From Litorimonas sp964414555 (GTDB lineage: Bacteria; Pseudomonadota; Alphaproteobacteria; Caulobacterales; Maricaulaceae): 18,539 bases of DNA. Both the position numbers and the translations under genes were made by a program. The stretch covers positions 1 to 18,539 of the forward strand of contig CAYPWW010000050.1 of assembly GCA_964414555.1 (NCBI GenBank), read 5' to 3'. The notes under the pieces are model-generated. The model was not told where the DNA came from. It made no database searches and saw nothing but the letters and a program-made list of their open reading frames with translations. Shown here one piece after another: positions 1 to 7,383 of the stretch. Each line of letters opens with the position of its first letter. The stretch's first letter is position 1.

Positions 1-1
1 T

Positions 2-307
2 TGCACGGGCGACCTCGGCTTTGGCGCGCGCAAGACCTATGACATCGAAGTCTGGTTGCCGAGCCAGAATACCTATCGCGAGATTAGCTCGATCAGCAAC
101 TGCGGTGACTTCCAGGCCCGCCGCATGAACGCGCGCTATAAACATGCCGAGAAGGACAATCGCTTTGTCCATACACTGAACGGCAGTGGACTCGCCGTGG
201 GCCGGACGCTTGTCGCGGTGCTGGAGAATTACCAGAACGCCGACGGCACGATCACGGTTCCGAAAGCGCTCGTCGGCTATATGGGCGGCGTCGAGGTGAT
301 TGGGTGA
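2..307 (+). CDS. serS: Seryl-tRNA synthetase, C-terminal part (5' end outside window)
   Basis: About 101 C-terminal residues of the class II synthetase that charges tRNA-Ser with serine in the cytoplasm. The reading frame is open from the first complete codon of the window. Visible landmarks are the ARKTYDIEVWLP stretch, the EISSISNCGDFQARR block and class II motif 3 (LNGSGLAVGRTL), which binds ATP. This order and the short tail after motif 3 are standard for bacterial SerRS. The stop codon overlaps the GTG start of surE by four bases, so the two genes are probably translationally coupled. The N-terminal coiled-coil arm and motifs 1 and 2 lie upstream of the window. Confidence 0.96.
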   Translation, partial: CTGDLGFGARKTYDIEVWLPSQNTYREISSISNCGDFQARRMNARYKHAEKDNRFVHTLNGSGLAVGRTLVAVLENYQNADGTITVPKALVGYMGGVEVIG

Positions 308-1056
308 AAATCCTCCTCACCAATGATGACGGCGTGAATGCGCGCGGCCTCTCCGTGTTACGAGAGATCGCCCTGCAGCTGTCGGATAATGTCTGGACCT
401 GCGCGCCAGATACGGAACAATCCGCGGCATCGCGTGGTGTGTCATTGCACAATCCCGTCCGGCTGAAACGCCATGAAGATCGCATTTATTCCGTCACGGG
501 CACGCCAACAGACTCGGTGATCGTCGCGATGAAAGCCCTGATGCATGACGATCCGCCGGACCTCGTTCTGTCGGGCGTTAATCGCGGGCAGAACCTCGCC
601 GAAGACGTGACCTTTTCCGGCACCGTCGCGGGCGCGTTGCAAGGCATGCAGATGGGCGTGCCGTCGATTGCGCTGTCGCTTGCGCGCGGGTTTCAAGGCG
701 CGCAAAGCCTGCCGTGGGAGACCGCACTGGCGCATGGTCCTGCGGTCATCCGCGACCTGCTAGACCGCGGCTGGGGCGAAAAAGTTGTGCCGAATGTGAA
801 CTTTCCAGACACCGCCCCCGACGCTGTCAAAGGCACACAATTCACCCGCCAAGGCCATCGTGATTTCCAGATGTCTGGCGTAGACCGTCGCAGCCACCCG
901 CGCGGGGGCGAGTATTTCTGGCTGACCTATGGCGCACAGAAATCCAACCCGCCAGCCGGGACAGACCTGCGCGCGATCTATGACGGCTATATCTCTGTCA
1001 CGCCGCTGCATACGGATCTGACGCATCGGGATAGTCTGGACGTCTTCCGCCAATGA
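304..1056 (+). CDS. surE: 5'-nucleotidase SurE
   Basis: SurE removes phosphate from nucleoside 5'-monophosphates and acts in the cytoplasm in survival and repair settings. The 250-residue product begins with the SurE signature TNDDGVNARGL. The metal ligands expected from solved SurE structures are all visible: Asp8, Asp9, Ser40 (in EQSAASRG) and Asn93 (in LSGVNRGQN). The TFSGTVAGALQG segment follows. Length is typical of the family. The start is GTG at 304, overlapping the serS stop (GTGA) and preceded by a GAGGTGA ribosome binding site about four bases upstream. serS-surE-pcm is a common alphaproteobacterial order, and pcm follows ten bases later. Confidence 0.97.
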   Translation: MKILLTNDDGVNARGLSVLREIALQLSDNVWTCAPDTEQSAASRGVSLHNPVRLKRHEDRIYSVTGTPTDSVIVAMKALMHDDPPDLVLSGVNRGQNLAEDVTFSGTVAGALQGMQMGVPSIALSLARGFQGAQSLPWETALAHGPAVIRDLLDRGWGEKVVPNVNFPDTAPDAVKGTQFTRQGHRDFQMSGVDRRSHPRGGEYFWLTYGAQKSNPPAGTDLRAIYDGYISVTPLHTDLTHRDSLDVFRQ

Positions 1057-1066
1057 GTATCGACGC

Positions 1067-1693
1067 ATGAGTATAGATCCTGGGTTGATCGATATGGTGA
1101 TGCGCCTGCGGGGGCGGGGAATTTCGTCCAATGCCGTCCTGCGCGCCATAGAACTCGTCCCGCGTCGGCATTTCGTTCCCGTCGATAAACGCGATATCGC
1201 TTACACGGATATGTCCGTGCCGATTGGCTGTGGGCAGACCTTGCCGCCGCCCGTGACTCTCGCCCTGATGGCGCAGATGTTGGATGTTCAGCCGGATCAG
1301 AAGGTTCTGCTCGTCGGGTCTGGGTCCGGCTATCTCGCCGGCGTGCTGTCGCAGATGACAACGCGAATTTACGCGGTCGAGCGCTATCTGACCCTGATCA
1401 AGGAGGCCGATGCGCGCTACCGCCTTTTGGGTCTGACGAATATCGTCACGCGTCATGGGGATGGACGTTATGGCTGGCCGGGGCAGGCGCCCTTTGATCG
1501 GATCATCTTGGGCTATGGCGTGCGCGCAGAACCAGAAGGTTTGCTGGAGCAGCTGTCGCCGCAAGGGCGCTTGCTGGGCGTTGTCGATGAAGTCCTGACG
1601 CGGTTTGACAAATCGCGAAAGTTGATCACCGCGACAGAGATCATGCCACTTCAGCTCGACATGGTCGAAGCCGGAAAGTCCCGAACCCTCTAG
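1067..1693 (+). CDS. pcm: Divergent protein-L-isoaspartate O-methyltransferase family protein
   Basis: A 208-residue Rossmann-fold methyltransferase that aligns with Pcm over its whole length. Pcm uses S-adenosylmethionine to methylate isoaspartyl residues in aged proteins. Family marks include VPRRHFVP (about 31-38), motif I VLLVGSGSGYLAGVLS (80-95) and HGDGRYGWPGQAPFDRIIL (130-148). Two normally conserved spots differ. The GQTIS-x-P substrate loop reads GQTLPPP (57-63), so the serine is a proline. Motif I lacks the usual acidic residue (VLEIG becomes VLLVG). The VTAA segment after FDRII is also replaced by LGYG. The family is clear; full isoaspartyl activity is uncertain. The frame opens ten bases after surE, and an ATG at 1053 is followed at once by a stop, so 1067 is the usable start. 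Confidence 0.85.
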   Translation: MSIDPGLIDMVMRLRGRGISSNAVLRAIELVPRRHFVPVDKRDIAYTDMSVPIGCGQTLPPPVTLALMAQMLDVQPDQKVLLVGSGSGYLAGVLSQMTTRIYAVERYLTLIKEADARYRLLGLTNIVTRHGDGRYGWPGQAPFDRIILGYGVRAEPEGLLEQLSPQGRLLGVVDEVLTRFDKSRKLITATEIMPLQLDMVEAGKSRTL

Positions 1694-1732
1694 CTGAAAA
1701 TCACCTAGACCTCGCCATATTCCGGTCATGGG

Positions 1733-1746
1733 GCTGACATGTCAGC
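1733..1746. promoter_or_regulatory. 14-bp perfect palindrome upstream of the DUF817 gene
   Basis: GCTGACATGTCAGC is self-complementary over all 14 bases. It lies 17 bases before the ATG at 1764 and inside the codons that would be read if translation began at 1728. A weak sigma70-like pair, CTGAAA (1694-1699) and TATTCC (1718-1723) with an 18-bp spacer, lies just upstream and would place the palindrome at the start of the transcript. A dimeric repressor operator is one reading. This is an inference from symmetry only. Confidence 0.35.
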
Positions 1747-1763
1747 TGCCCATCCGGTATCTT

Positions 1764-2630
1764 ATGCGAACGCCTTTAGATATTCTCCACGACAGCCGGA
1801 CGCGCCTCCACGCGCGCTACACACGCGGGCCGATCGCCTCTGCTGCATTCGACTTTCTTTGCTTTGGGCTGAAACAGGCGTGGGCGTGTTTGTTTGGCGG
1901 GCTGATGCTCGCATTGCTGCTGGCGACTTATTGGTTTTATCCGGCCGATGCCGCTCTCGCGCGGTATGATTTTATCACCCTCGGCGCGCTGTCCATTCAG
2001 ATCGCAATGCTCGTCCTAAAGCTGGAGACGTGGGAGGAGGCACGCGTGATTTTTTTGTTTCACCTCGTCGGGACGGTGATGGAGATATTCAAGATCCATG
2101 TCGGCAGTTGGGTCTATCCCGAACCGAGCGTTTTGCGCATCGCGGATGTACCGCTCTTCTCTGGTTTTATGTATGCCTGCGTCGGAAGCTATATCGCGCG
2201 CGTTTGGCGGTTGTTTGATTTTCAATTCACGCGATTGCCATGTTTGCGCGTTCAGGCGCTTTTGGCTGTTCTGATCTATCTCAATTTTTTCACCCATCAT
2301 TTTGGGCCGGATATCCGTCTCGCATTGTTTGCAGGTGCCGCATGGTTTTACGGACCCGCCACGATCGCTTTCAAGTCAAATGAAACTTACCACCGCATGC
2401 CCTTGTTACTGGGGCTGTTTCTCGTCGCGCTATTCATCTGGTTTGCGGAAAACATCGGCACCTACGCGCGGGCTTGGTCCTATCCGGGGCAAGAGGTTGG
2501 TTGGCAGATGGTGAGTCTGGCCAAGCTCGGCAGCTGGTTTCTGCTGATGATTATTAGTTTCGTCTTGGTGGCGGGCTTGCATCGGCGCAGGCTTCGGCTT
2601 GACGCATTGCCTATGATTGCGCAGATCTAA
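1764..2630 (+). CDS. DUF817 family integral membrane protein
   Basis: A polytopic inner-membrane protein of about 288 residues matching the DUF817 (YoaT-like) family, whose function is unknown. Recognisable family segments are LCFGLKQAWACLFGGLMLAL near the N-terminus, then FHLVGTVMEIFK, VGSWVYPEP, PLFSGFMYACVGSYIARVWRLFDF and the later WFAENIGTYARAWSYPGQ. I count roughly seven to eight hydrophobic helices, with a basic RRRLRL tail predicted to be cytoplasmic. The frame is open from an ATG at 1728, but neither start has a clear ribosome binding site. I prefer 1764 because family members begin close to the PLDILH segment and because a palindrome sits between the two starts. It lies 70 bases after pcm. 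Confidence 0.85.
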   Translation: MRTPLDILHDSRTRLHARYTRGPIASAAFDFLCFGLKQAWACLFGGLMLALLLATYWFYPADAALARYDFITLGALSIQIAMLVLKLETWEEARVIFLFHLVGTVMEIFKIHVGSWVYPEPSVLRIADVPLFSGFMYACVGSYIARVWRLFDFQFTRLPCLRVQALLAVLIYLNFFTHHFGPDIRLALFAGAAWFYGPATIAFKSNETYHRMPLLLGLFLVALFIWFAENIGTYARAWSYPGQEVGWQMVSLAKLGSWFLLMIISFVLVAGLHRRRLRLDALPMIAQI

Positions 2631-2647
2631 AGGCGAAAGGGTCTCCT

Positions 2648-3172
2648 ATGCGCCGTTTATTGATCTCAGCTGTCACGAGTTTGTGCCTCTGCTCGCAAGC
2701 CGTCGCGCAGGATAAGACACGGAGCGAAGCCATCATGTATGGTTTCGTGCCGGATGTGTCCCAGCTCGAACAAATCAAAGGTGATGATCTGAAAACGCGG
2801 TTACGCGGCAAGACCATTGCAGGGATCTACGGCATCACCATGCATGATGATCAGCGTTACACGGAAGACTTTCACGCAGATGGTAGGATGGATTACCGCG
2901 AGCGGGATTTCTCCTCGACGGGCCGGTGGTTCGTCAAAAATGATAAGCTCTGCTTCGCCTATAGCGAACGACGCGGCGCGCCGTTTTGCTTCTATGAGTT
3001 CGCTTACGGCTCCTGCGTCATATCATATTCTGACACGACGCCGCTGCGAGCCGGCAAGCCCGTGGGAGTTGAAGACTGGGCATCCGTACAGGTTTTCGTG
3101 GACGACGATTTTGAATGGCCAGAGACGCCGACAAAAGACGACGCGTTGAGCTGCCAATTCTCGATGGTTTAA
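2648..3172 (+). CDS. Secreted four-cysteine protein of unknown function
   Basis: A 174-residue protein with a classic Sec signal peptide: MRR, a hydrophobic stretch, then AVAQ with likely cleavage after residue 20. The mature part is probably periplasmic and has four cysteines (102, 114, 123, 169), enough for two disulfides. The central region reads as beta-rich: GKTIAGIYG (54-62), FHADGRMDYRER (75-86), GRWFVKNDKLCFAY (92-105), FCFYEF (113-118). This template-plus-W/C pattern recalls small alphaproteobacterial DUF995-like proteins, but I cannot assign it firmly. The start has an AAAGG site at a good distance (about 2636-2640), only 17 bases after the DUF817 gene, so they are likely co-transcribed. 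A hairpin terminator follows. Confidence 0.8.
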   Translation: MRRLLISAVTSLCLCSQAVAQDKTRSEAIMYGFVPDVSQLEQIKGDDLKTRLRGKTIAGIYGITMHDDQRYTEDFHADGRMDYRERDFSSTGRWFVKNDKLCFAYSERRGAPFCFYEFAYGSCVISYSDTTPLRAGKPVGVEDWASVQVFVDDDFEWPETPTKDDALSCQFSMV

Positions 3173-3187
3173 AGCTATGCCCACAAA

Positions 3188-3214
3188 AAAACCCGCCACG
3201 AATGGGCGGGTTTT
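3188..3214. terminator. Bidirectional Rho-independent terminator between the secreted protein gene and icd
   Basis: CCCGCC (3192-3197) pairs with GGCGGG (3205-3210) around a 7-nt loop. The stem is extended by A-T pairs, since A runs flank it on the left and T runs on the right. It therefore carries a U-tract on either strand. It lies 16 bases after the plus-strand stop at 3172 and 25 bases after the minus-strand icd stop, so it can end both convergent transcripts. Confidence 0.9.
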
Positions 3215-3238
3215 CTCATTCTAATTTGAACGAATGAC

Positions 3239-4450
3239 CTACGTCATTTTCCGTTCGAAGTTCTCTGCAATCGCTTCGAGGTAGCCTTCAGTCGTCAGCC
3301 AACCCTGCTCATCTCCGACGAGGAGGGCGAGGTCTTTTGTCATCTGACCGCCTTGGATCGTATCGATTACAGTTTTTTCCAGACCTGTTGCGAATTCAAC
3401 CAGCTTTTCGTTGTCATCCAACTTGCCACGATGGGCGAGACCGCGTGTCCAAGCAAAGATCGAAGCTGTCGAGTTTGTCGAGGTGGCTTCACCCTTTTGG
3501 TGGTTCCGGTAATGGCGTGTGACCGTACCGTGGGCAGCTTCCGCTTCCATGGTCTTTCCGTCCGGCGTCAGCAGGAAGGACGTCATCAGGCCGAGCGAGC
3601 CAAAGCCTTGCGCAACCGTGTCCGACTGAACGTCACCGTCATAGTTCTTACACGCCAAGATATAGCCACCGGACCACTTCATCGCGGCTGCGACCATGTC
3701 GTCGATCAGGCGATGCTGATACTCGCCACCGAATTCTGCGAATTTGTCGGCGAATTCTGCGTCGAAGATTTCTTGGAAGATATCTTTAAAGCGACCGTCA
3801 TATTTCTTGAGGATCGTGTTCTTCGTCGACATGTAGACCGGCCACTTGCGTTGGATGCCATAGTTGAAACAGGCCCGGGCGAAATCGCGGATCGAGGCGT
3901 CGAGGTTATACATGCCCATAGCAACCCCGGCTTCCGGGAAATCGAACACTTCATGCTCGATCTTCTGGCCGTCTTCACCTTCCCACATCATCATCAGCTT
4001 ACCTTTGCCGGGGACGAGGAAGTCTGTCGCTTTATACTGGTCACCAAACGCGTGGCGGCCAATAACGATTGGCTGTGTCCAACCCGGCACGAGGCGCGGG
4101 ACGTTGTTACAGATGATCGGCTCGCGGAAGACCACACCGCCGAGGATGTTGCGGATCGTGCCATTTGGCGAGCGCCACATCTTCTTGAGGTCGAACTCTT
4201 CGACGCGTTGCTCATCGGGTGTGATGGTCGCGCATTTGATGCCGACATTATATTTCTTGATCGCATTCGCCGCATCGACCGTGATTTGGTCGTCTGTTGC
4301 GTCACGGGATTGGATCGAGAGATCGTAATCCAGCAATTCGATGTCGAGATAAGGGTGGATCAAGCGTTCCTTGATCATGTCCCAGATGATGCGTGTCATC
4401 TCGTCGCCATTCATATCAACGACGGGATTTGTGACCTTGATTTTAGCCAT
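3239..4450 (-). CDS. icd: Isocitrate dehydrogenase (NADP), homodimeric eukaryote-like type
   Basis: Converts isocitrate and NADP to 2-oxoglutarate, CO2 and NADPH in the TCA cycle. The 403-residue product belongs to the shorter homodimeric family typical of alphaproteobacteria and eukaryotes, not the E. coli Icd type. Landmarks are KVTNPVVDMNGDEMTRI at the N-terminus, RDATDDQIT, KCATITPDEQRVEEF, MWRSPNGTIRNILGG (substrate loop), NYDGDVQSDTVAQGFGSLGL (metal-binding aspartates) and EAAHGTVTRHYR. The frame is open 16 codons further upstream, but MAKIKVTNP is the family N-terminus and has an AATGAGGCAAAC leader with GAGG before the ATG at 4450. It is monocistronic and divergent from trmJ. Confidence 0.97.
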   Translation of the reverse strand: MAKIKVTNPVVDMNGDEMTRIIWDMIKERLIHPYLDIELLDYDLSIQSRDATDDQITVDAANAIKKYNVGIKCATITPDEQRVEEFDLKKMWRSPNGTIRNILGGVVFREPIICNNVPRLVPGWTQPIVIGRHAFGDQYKATDFLVPGKGKLMMMWEGEDGQKIEHEVFDFPEAGVAMGMYNLDASIRDFARACFNYGIQRKWPVYMSTKNTILKKYDGRFKDIFQEIFDAEFADKFAEFGGEYQHRLIDDMVAAAMKWSGGYILACKNYDGDVQSDTVAQGFGSLGLMTSFLLTPDGKTMEAEAAHGTVTRHYRNHQKGEATSTNSTASIFAWTRGLAHRGKLDDNEKLVEFATGLEKTVIDTIQGGQMTKDLALLVGDEQGWLTTEGYLEAIAENFERKMT

Positions 4451-4542
4451 GTTTGCCTCATTAGCCTGCGTGTGTAGAAGTTGAGCGCGCCATACCACTG
4501 GCCCTCGGAAACTTAAACCCTCAATTCGAGTGAGCAGCCTTC

Positions 4543-5352
4543 ATGCGAGATAAGACCGGCAAAGCGGTAAAGGATCAGTTGGGGCGTGTTGTCCACGCCG
4601 ACAGTTCCCCCGTGCCCGCCGTGATCTTGGTGCGCCCACAGCTGGGCCAAAATATTGGTGCTGCGGCGCGGGCCATGCTGAACTTCGGGCTGGATGAGCT
4701 GCGCCTTGTCGCCCCGCGTGATGGTTGGCCCAACGCTGACGCTGATGCCATGGCGTCCGGCGCGCTGCCTGTGTTGCAATCGGCGAAAGTGTTTGAGACC
4801 GTCGAAGCGGCCGTCGCGGACCTGACCTATGTGTTGGCGGCAACGGCACGGCGGCGAGAGTTAGAAATCCCTGTTATCGGTACGTCCGAGTTGGGCCCCG
4901 ACTTGCGCGGGCGGATATCCGGCGGGCAGGGCGTGGGCATCTTGTTCGGGCCTGAGAAAGCCGGGCTAACGAATGCTGATGTTGTGCTAGCTGATGCGAT
5001 CCTGACATACCCTGTCAATCCAGCGTTCCAGTCGCTCAACCTTGCGCAAGCCGTCAACCTGTTTGCCTTCCTCTGGGCGCAATCGTTCGGCCTAGATGTC
5101 CCGGATATTTTCGAGGATGTGCGCAGCGAGATCGCGCCGCGTGAAGACCTCACCGGTTTGATGGACCACCTCGAAACAGAACTACTCGCGGCGGGGTTCT
5201 TTTTTCCAGAAGCCAAGCGCCCCCTCATGGTGCAGAACATTCGCGCGCCACTCACCCGCGCCAAAATGAGTGCGCAGGAAGTGCGGACCTTTCGCGGGAT
5301 CGTGAAGGCTCTCGCGAAGGGGCGGGGTTCCGCCAGAAAAACGGACAAATGA
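4543..5352 (+). CDS. trmJ: tRNA (cytidine/uridine-32-2'-O)-methyltransferase TrmJ-like SPOUT enzyme
   Basis: A SPOUT (knotted) RNA methyltransferase of the TrmH/SpoU group, closest in motif layout to TrmJ, which methylates the ribose at position 32 of the tRNA anticodon loop using S-adenosylmethionine. Motif 1 is RPQLGQNIGAAARAMLNFG (31-49), motif 2 is GILFGPEKAGL (132-142), and motif 3 is NPAFQSLNLAQAV (159-171). A TARRR segment follows the central strand. The 269-residue length with a helical C-terminal extension is typical. The ribosome binding site is weak (GAGTGAG at a long distance), so a start further downstream is possible, but the domain proper begins at PAVILVRPQ (25-33). The next gene starts one base after its stop. 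Confidence 0.9.
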   Translation: MRDKTGKAVKDQLGRVVHADSSPVPAVILVRPQLGQNIGAAARAMLNFGLDELRLVAPRDGWPNADADAMASGALPVLQSAKVFETVEAAVADLTYVLAATARRRELEIPVIGTSELGPDLRGRISGGQGVGILFGPEKAGLTNADVVLADAILTYPVNPAFQSLNLAQAVNLFAFLWAQSFGLDVPDIFEDVRSEIAPREDLTGLMDHLETELLAAGFFFPEAKRPLMVQNIRAPLTRAKMSAQEVRTFRGIVKALAKGRGSARKTDK

Positions 5353-5353
5353 T

Positions 5354-5647
5354 ATGAAATACCTCGGTTACATGATCATCTTGCTTGGCGGCGTGGCTGG
5401 ATATTTTGGGGTTCGCGCCTATCTGCTGCTCGTTCTTGCGTTGCTCTCGACATTTGCGTTTGCAGCGGCGCGGCGTCAGACCCTGCGGGATACACCGCAA
5501 GCGCCAGATCAGAACTTGTTGTTCGACGGGGCGTGGCTGTTTTTCTCACAGCTGCTTGCGATTTTCGGGGCTTACCTGATCGGCGTGTTCTGCAACACGG
5601 CAGGCGGTGAGCTATTTGGCATGTGGGTATCGGGGAATCGCGGCTAA
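5354..5647 (+). CDS. Small three-helix membrane protein
   Basis: A 97-residue protein that I do not recognise. Three hydrophobic segments are visible at about 3-19, 22-39 and 62-79. A polar loop (RRQTLRDTPQAPDQN) lies between the second and third. The ATG follows the trmJ stop by a single base, so it is probably translated by coupling with trmJ. Its last 36 bases overlap the 3' end of rarD on the opposite strand, an antisense overlap of two convergent genes. No signal for function beyond membrane location can be read. Confidence 0.7.
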   Translation: MKYLGYMIILLGGVAGYFGVRAYLLLVLALLSTFAFAAARRQTLRDTPQAPDQNLLFDGAWLFFSQLLAIFGAYLIGVFCNTAGGELFGMWVSGNRG

Positions 5648-6538
5648 GCGCTTGCGATAAGCGTCCCAGCAGAAGACTCCGACACCCAGCCAAATAAACC
5701 CAAAACAGAGTGCATGCGCGACTGTAAATGGCTCACCAAAATAGACCCCACAGGCGAACTGCAGCGTTGGGCCGATATATTGCAGAATACCCAGTGTGGA
5801 GAGTTTGATCCGCCGCGCCGCAAAGGCGAAGGCGAGCAACGGCAGAACCGTCAGCGGTCCCGCGAGTATCAGCAGAATATCCGTCTGCGTATCGACGTTC
5901 CCAATCTTCAGGCCCTGCGTCGTGTGTATCCAATAGAGAATCCCGATCGCGACGGGCAGAAGGACCACGACTTCGACGAACAGGCCAGGCATCGCGCCCA
6001 CGATGATCATCTTGCGCAGCGTGCCATAGATCGTGAAACTGACCGCCAAGAACAACGAGATCGCCGGAAAGACTCCGCCGTAAAAGGTCAGGATCAACAC
6101 GCCAATCGTCGCCAAACCAATCGCAAGACCTTGCATTTTTGTCAGCGTTTCTTTGAAGAAAGCAACGCCAACAAGGACATAGAGCAGGGGGTTGATGTAA
6201 TATCCAAGGCTGCCTTGGAAAATCTGATCCTGCTGGATTGCCCAGATATACACGCCCCAGTTGGCGAACATCGCAATGGCGGCGAGTGTGAGCAGGCCGA
6301 GCTTTTTGGGTGTCAGTAGCGTCTGGAAAGCTTCTGCGATCTGCTTGCGAAACAGTAAGATCAGTAACCCAAAAGGCACAGAAAATACGATCCTGTGCGA
6401 GAGTAACTCTAGCGCCGAGACATGCTTTGTCGCGACAAAGTAGATCGGAAACAGGCCCCAGATCGTGTAAGCCGTCAGGCCGGAGAAAAATCCGGCGCGG
6501 CTCTCGCTGTCTGGTGATATTTCTTCAGGGCCCGCCAT
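5612..6538 (-). CDS. rarD: EamA-family transporter RarD
   Basis: A 308-residue drug/metabolite-type transporter of the inner membrane with about ten hydrophobic helices in two EamA repeats. RarD hallmarks are AYTIWGLFPIYF near the start, ELLSHRIVFSVPFGL, NWGVYIWAIQQDQIFQGSLG, YYINPLLYVLVGVAFF and the later ILQYIGPTLQFACGV. The substrate is not known for the family. A TTG start at 6556 would add six residues, but the ATG at 6538 has an AGGAGC site seven bases upstream and is the better start. The gene is divergent from rpsD and its 3' end overlaps the small membrane protein gene by 36 bases. No separate terminator is visible in the overlap. Confidence 0.93.
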   Translation of the reverse strand: MAGPEEISPDSESRAGFFSGLTAYTIWGLFPIYFVATKHVSALELLSHRIVFSVPFGLLILLFRKQIAEAFQTLLTPKKLGLLTLAAIAMFANWGVYIWAIQQDQIFQGSLGYYINPLLYVLVGVAFFKETLTKMQGLAIGLATIGVLILTFYGGVFPAISLFLAVSFTIYGTLRKMIIVGAMPGLFVEVVVLLPVAIGILYWIHTTQGLKIGNVDTQTDILLILAGPLTVLPLLAFAFAARRIKLSTLGILQYIGPTLQFACGVYFGEPFTVAHALCFGFIWLGVGVFCWDAYRKRLAAIPRYPHAK

Positions 6539-6583
6539 ATGCGCTCCTGTCACCAATCCCTGCGTTTGCCAAGCCAGTTTTGG

Positions 6584-6611
6584 TTGACATTGGGGTGCGG
6601 AATGATAGGTA
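6584..6611 (+). promoter_or_regulatory. Candidate rpsD promoter
   Basis: A perfect TTGACA lies at 6584-6589. A poor -10 candidate, TAGGTA (6606-6611), follows at a 16-bp spacing. The transcript would have a leader of about 90 bases before rpsD, including a small CCTCA/TGAGG hairpin (6657-6670) and a GGTGAGGTGAG direct repeat. The -35 match is good and the -10 is weak, so the exact start is uncertain. Confidence 0.4.
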
Positions 6612-6705
6612 GCCGCTCATTCACGGGAAGGTGTGGTGCCGCCGTTGTAATCGCTGCCTCATAGGTGAGGTGAGCCGGGCCACGTCAACATAGAAAGGAC
6701 GCGTC

Positions 6706-7326
6706 ATGTCAAAGCGTCAATCTGCCAAATATAAAATCGATCGCCGTATGGGCGAAAACATCTGGGGCCGTCCAAAGTCGCCAGTGAACAAGCGCCCTTA
6801 TCCTCCGGGACAGCACGGTGCGAATGCGCGTCGCGGCAAAATGTCGGACTTCGGTACACAGCTGAAAGCCAAGCAAAAGCTCAAGGGCTATTACGGCAAC
6901 ATCACGGAAAAACAGTTCCGCAAGACTTATGACCAAGCCACACGGATGAAGGGCGATGCGTCCGAGAACCTGATCGGCCTGCTAGAGCGTCGTCTGGACG
7001 CGGTTGTTTACCGTTCCAAGTTCGTCCCAACAGTTTTCGCTGCTCGTCAGTTCGTCAACCACGGCCACGTGCTGGTCAACGGCAAGAAGGTCAACATCCC
7101 GTCTTACCGCTGTAAAGAAGGTGACGTGATTGAGGTCCGCGAGAAGTCCAAGACTATGGCGCTCGTTCTCGAAGCGATGGAGTCTTCCGAGCGCGAAGTT
7201 CCTGATTACATCTCGGTCGATCCAAAAGCGATGAAGGCGACATTCGCCCGCACGCCGTCTTTTGACGAAGTGCCGTATCCGGTCGTCATGGAACCAAACC
7301 TGACAGTGGAATTCTACTCGCGCTAA
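6706..7326 (+). CDS. rpsD: 30S ribosomal protein S4
   Basis: A primary 16S rRNA-binding protein that nucleates small-subunit assembly and helps set decoding fidelity. The 206-residue product has the S4 N-terminal domain (RQSAKYKIDRRMGENIWGR, then KRPYPPGQHG), the YYGNITEKQFRKTY region, and the S4 RNA-binding domain at about residues 95-155 (LERRLDAVVYRSKFVPT, ARQFVNHGHVLVNGKKVNIPS). No N-terminal zinc cysteines are present, as in the alphaproteobacterial form. The ATG is preceded by AAAGGA at normal spacing. It is transcribed alone here and ends in a strong terminator. Confidence 0.98.
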   Translation: MSKRQSAKYKIDRRMGENIWGRPKSPVNKRPYPPGQHGANARRGKMSDFGTQLKAKQKLKGYYGNITEKQFRKTYDQATRMKGDASENLIGLLERRLDAVVYRSKFVPTVFAARQFVNHGHVLVNGKKVNIPSYRCKEGDVIEVREKSKTMALVLEAMESSEREVPDYISVDPKAMKATFARTPSFDEVPYPVVMEPNLTVEFYSR

Positions 7327-7352
7327 TCCCGCGCGACAGACAAGAAATACCG

Positions 7353-7383
7353 ACCCGCTAGCCTCAGGCTGGCGGGTTTTTTC
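7353..7383. terminator. Rho-independent terminator after rpsD
   Basis: An 11-bp stem (7353-7363 with 7367-7377, one T-G wobble) with a 3-nt loop is followed by a run of T at 7377-7382. It lies 26 bases after the rpsD stop and abuts the stop codon of the convergent gene at 7384. On the minus strand it has no comparable T-tract, so it mainly terminates rpsD. Confidence 0.92.

Noticed and set aside
998..1729. A 243-codon open frame on the minus strand
   Set aside because: Antisense to pcm and the end of surE, both supported by family motifs.
3353..4477. A 374-codon open frame on the plus strand
   Set aside because: Antisense shadow of icd; no recognisable domain or ribosome binding site.
4451..4498. 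Upstream extension of icd
   Set aside because: The 16 extra residues are absent from the family and the ATG at 4450 has its own GAGG site.
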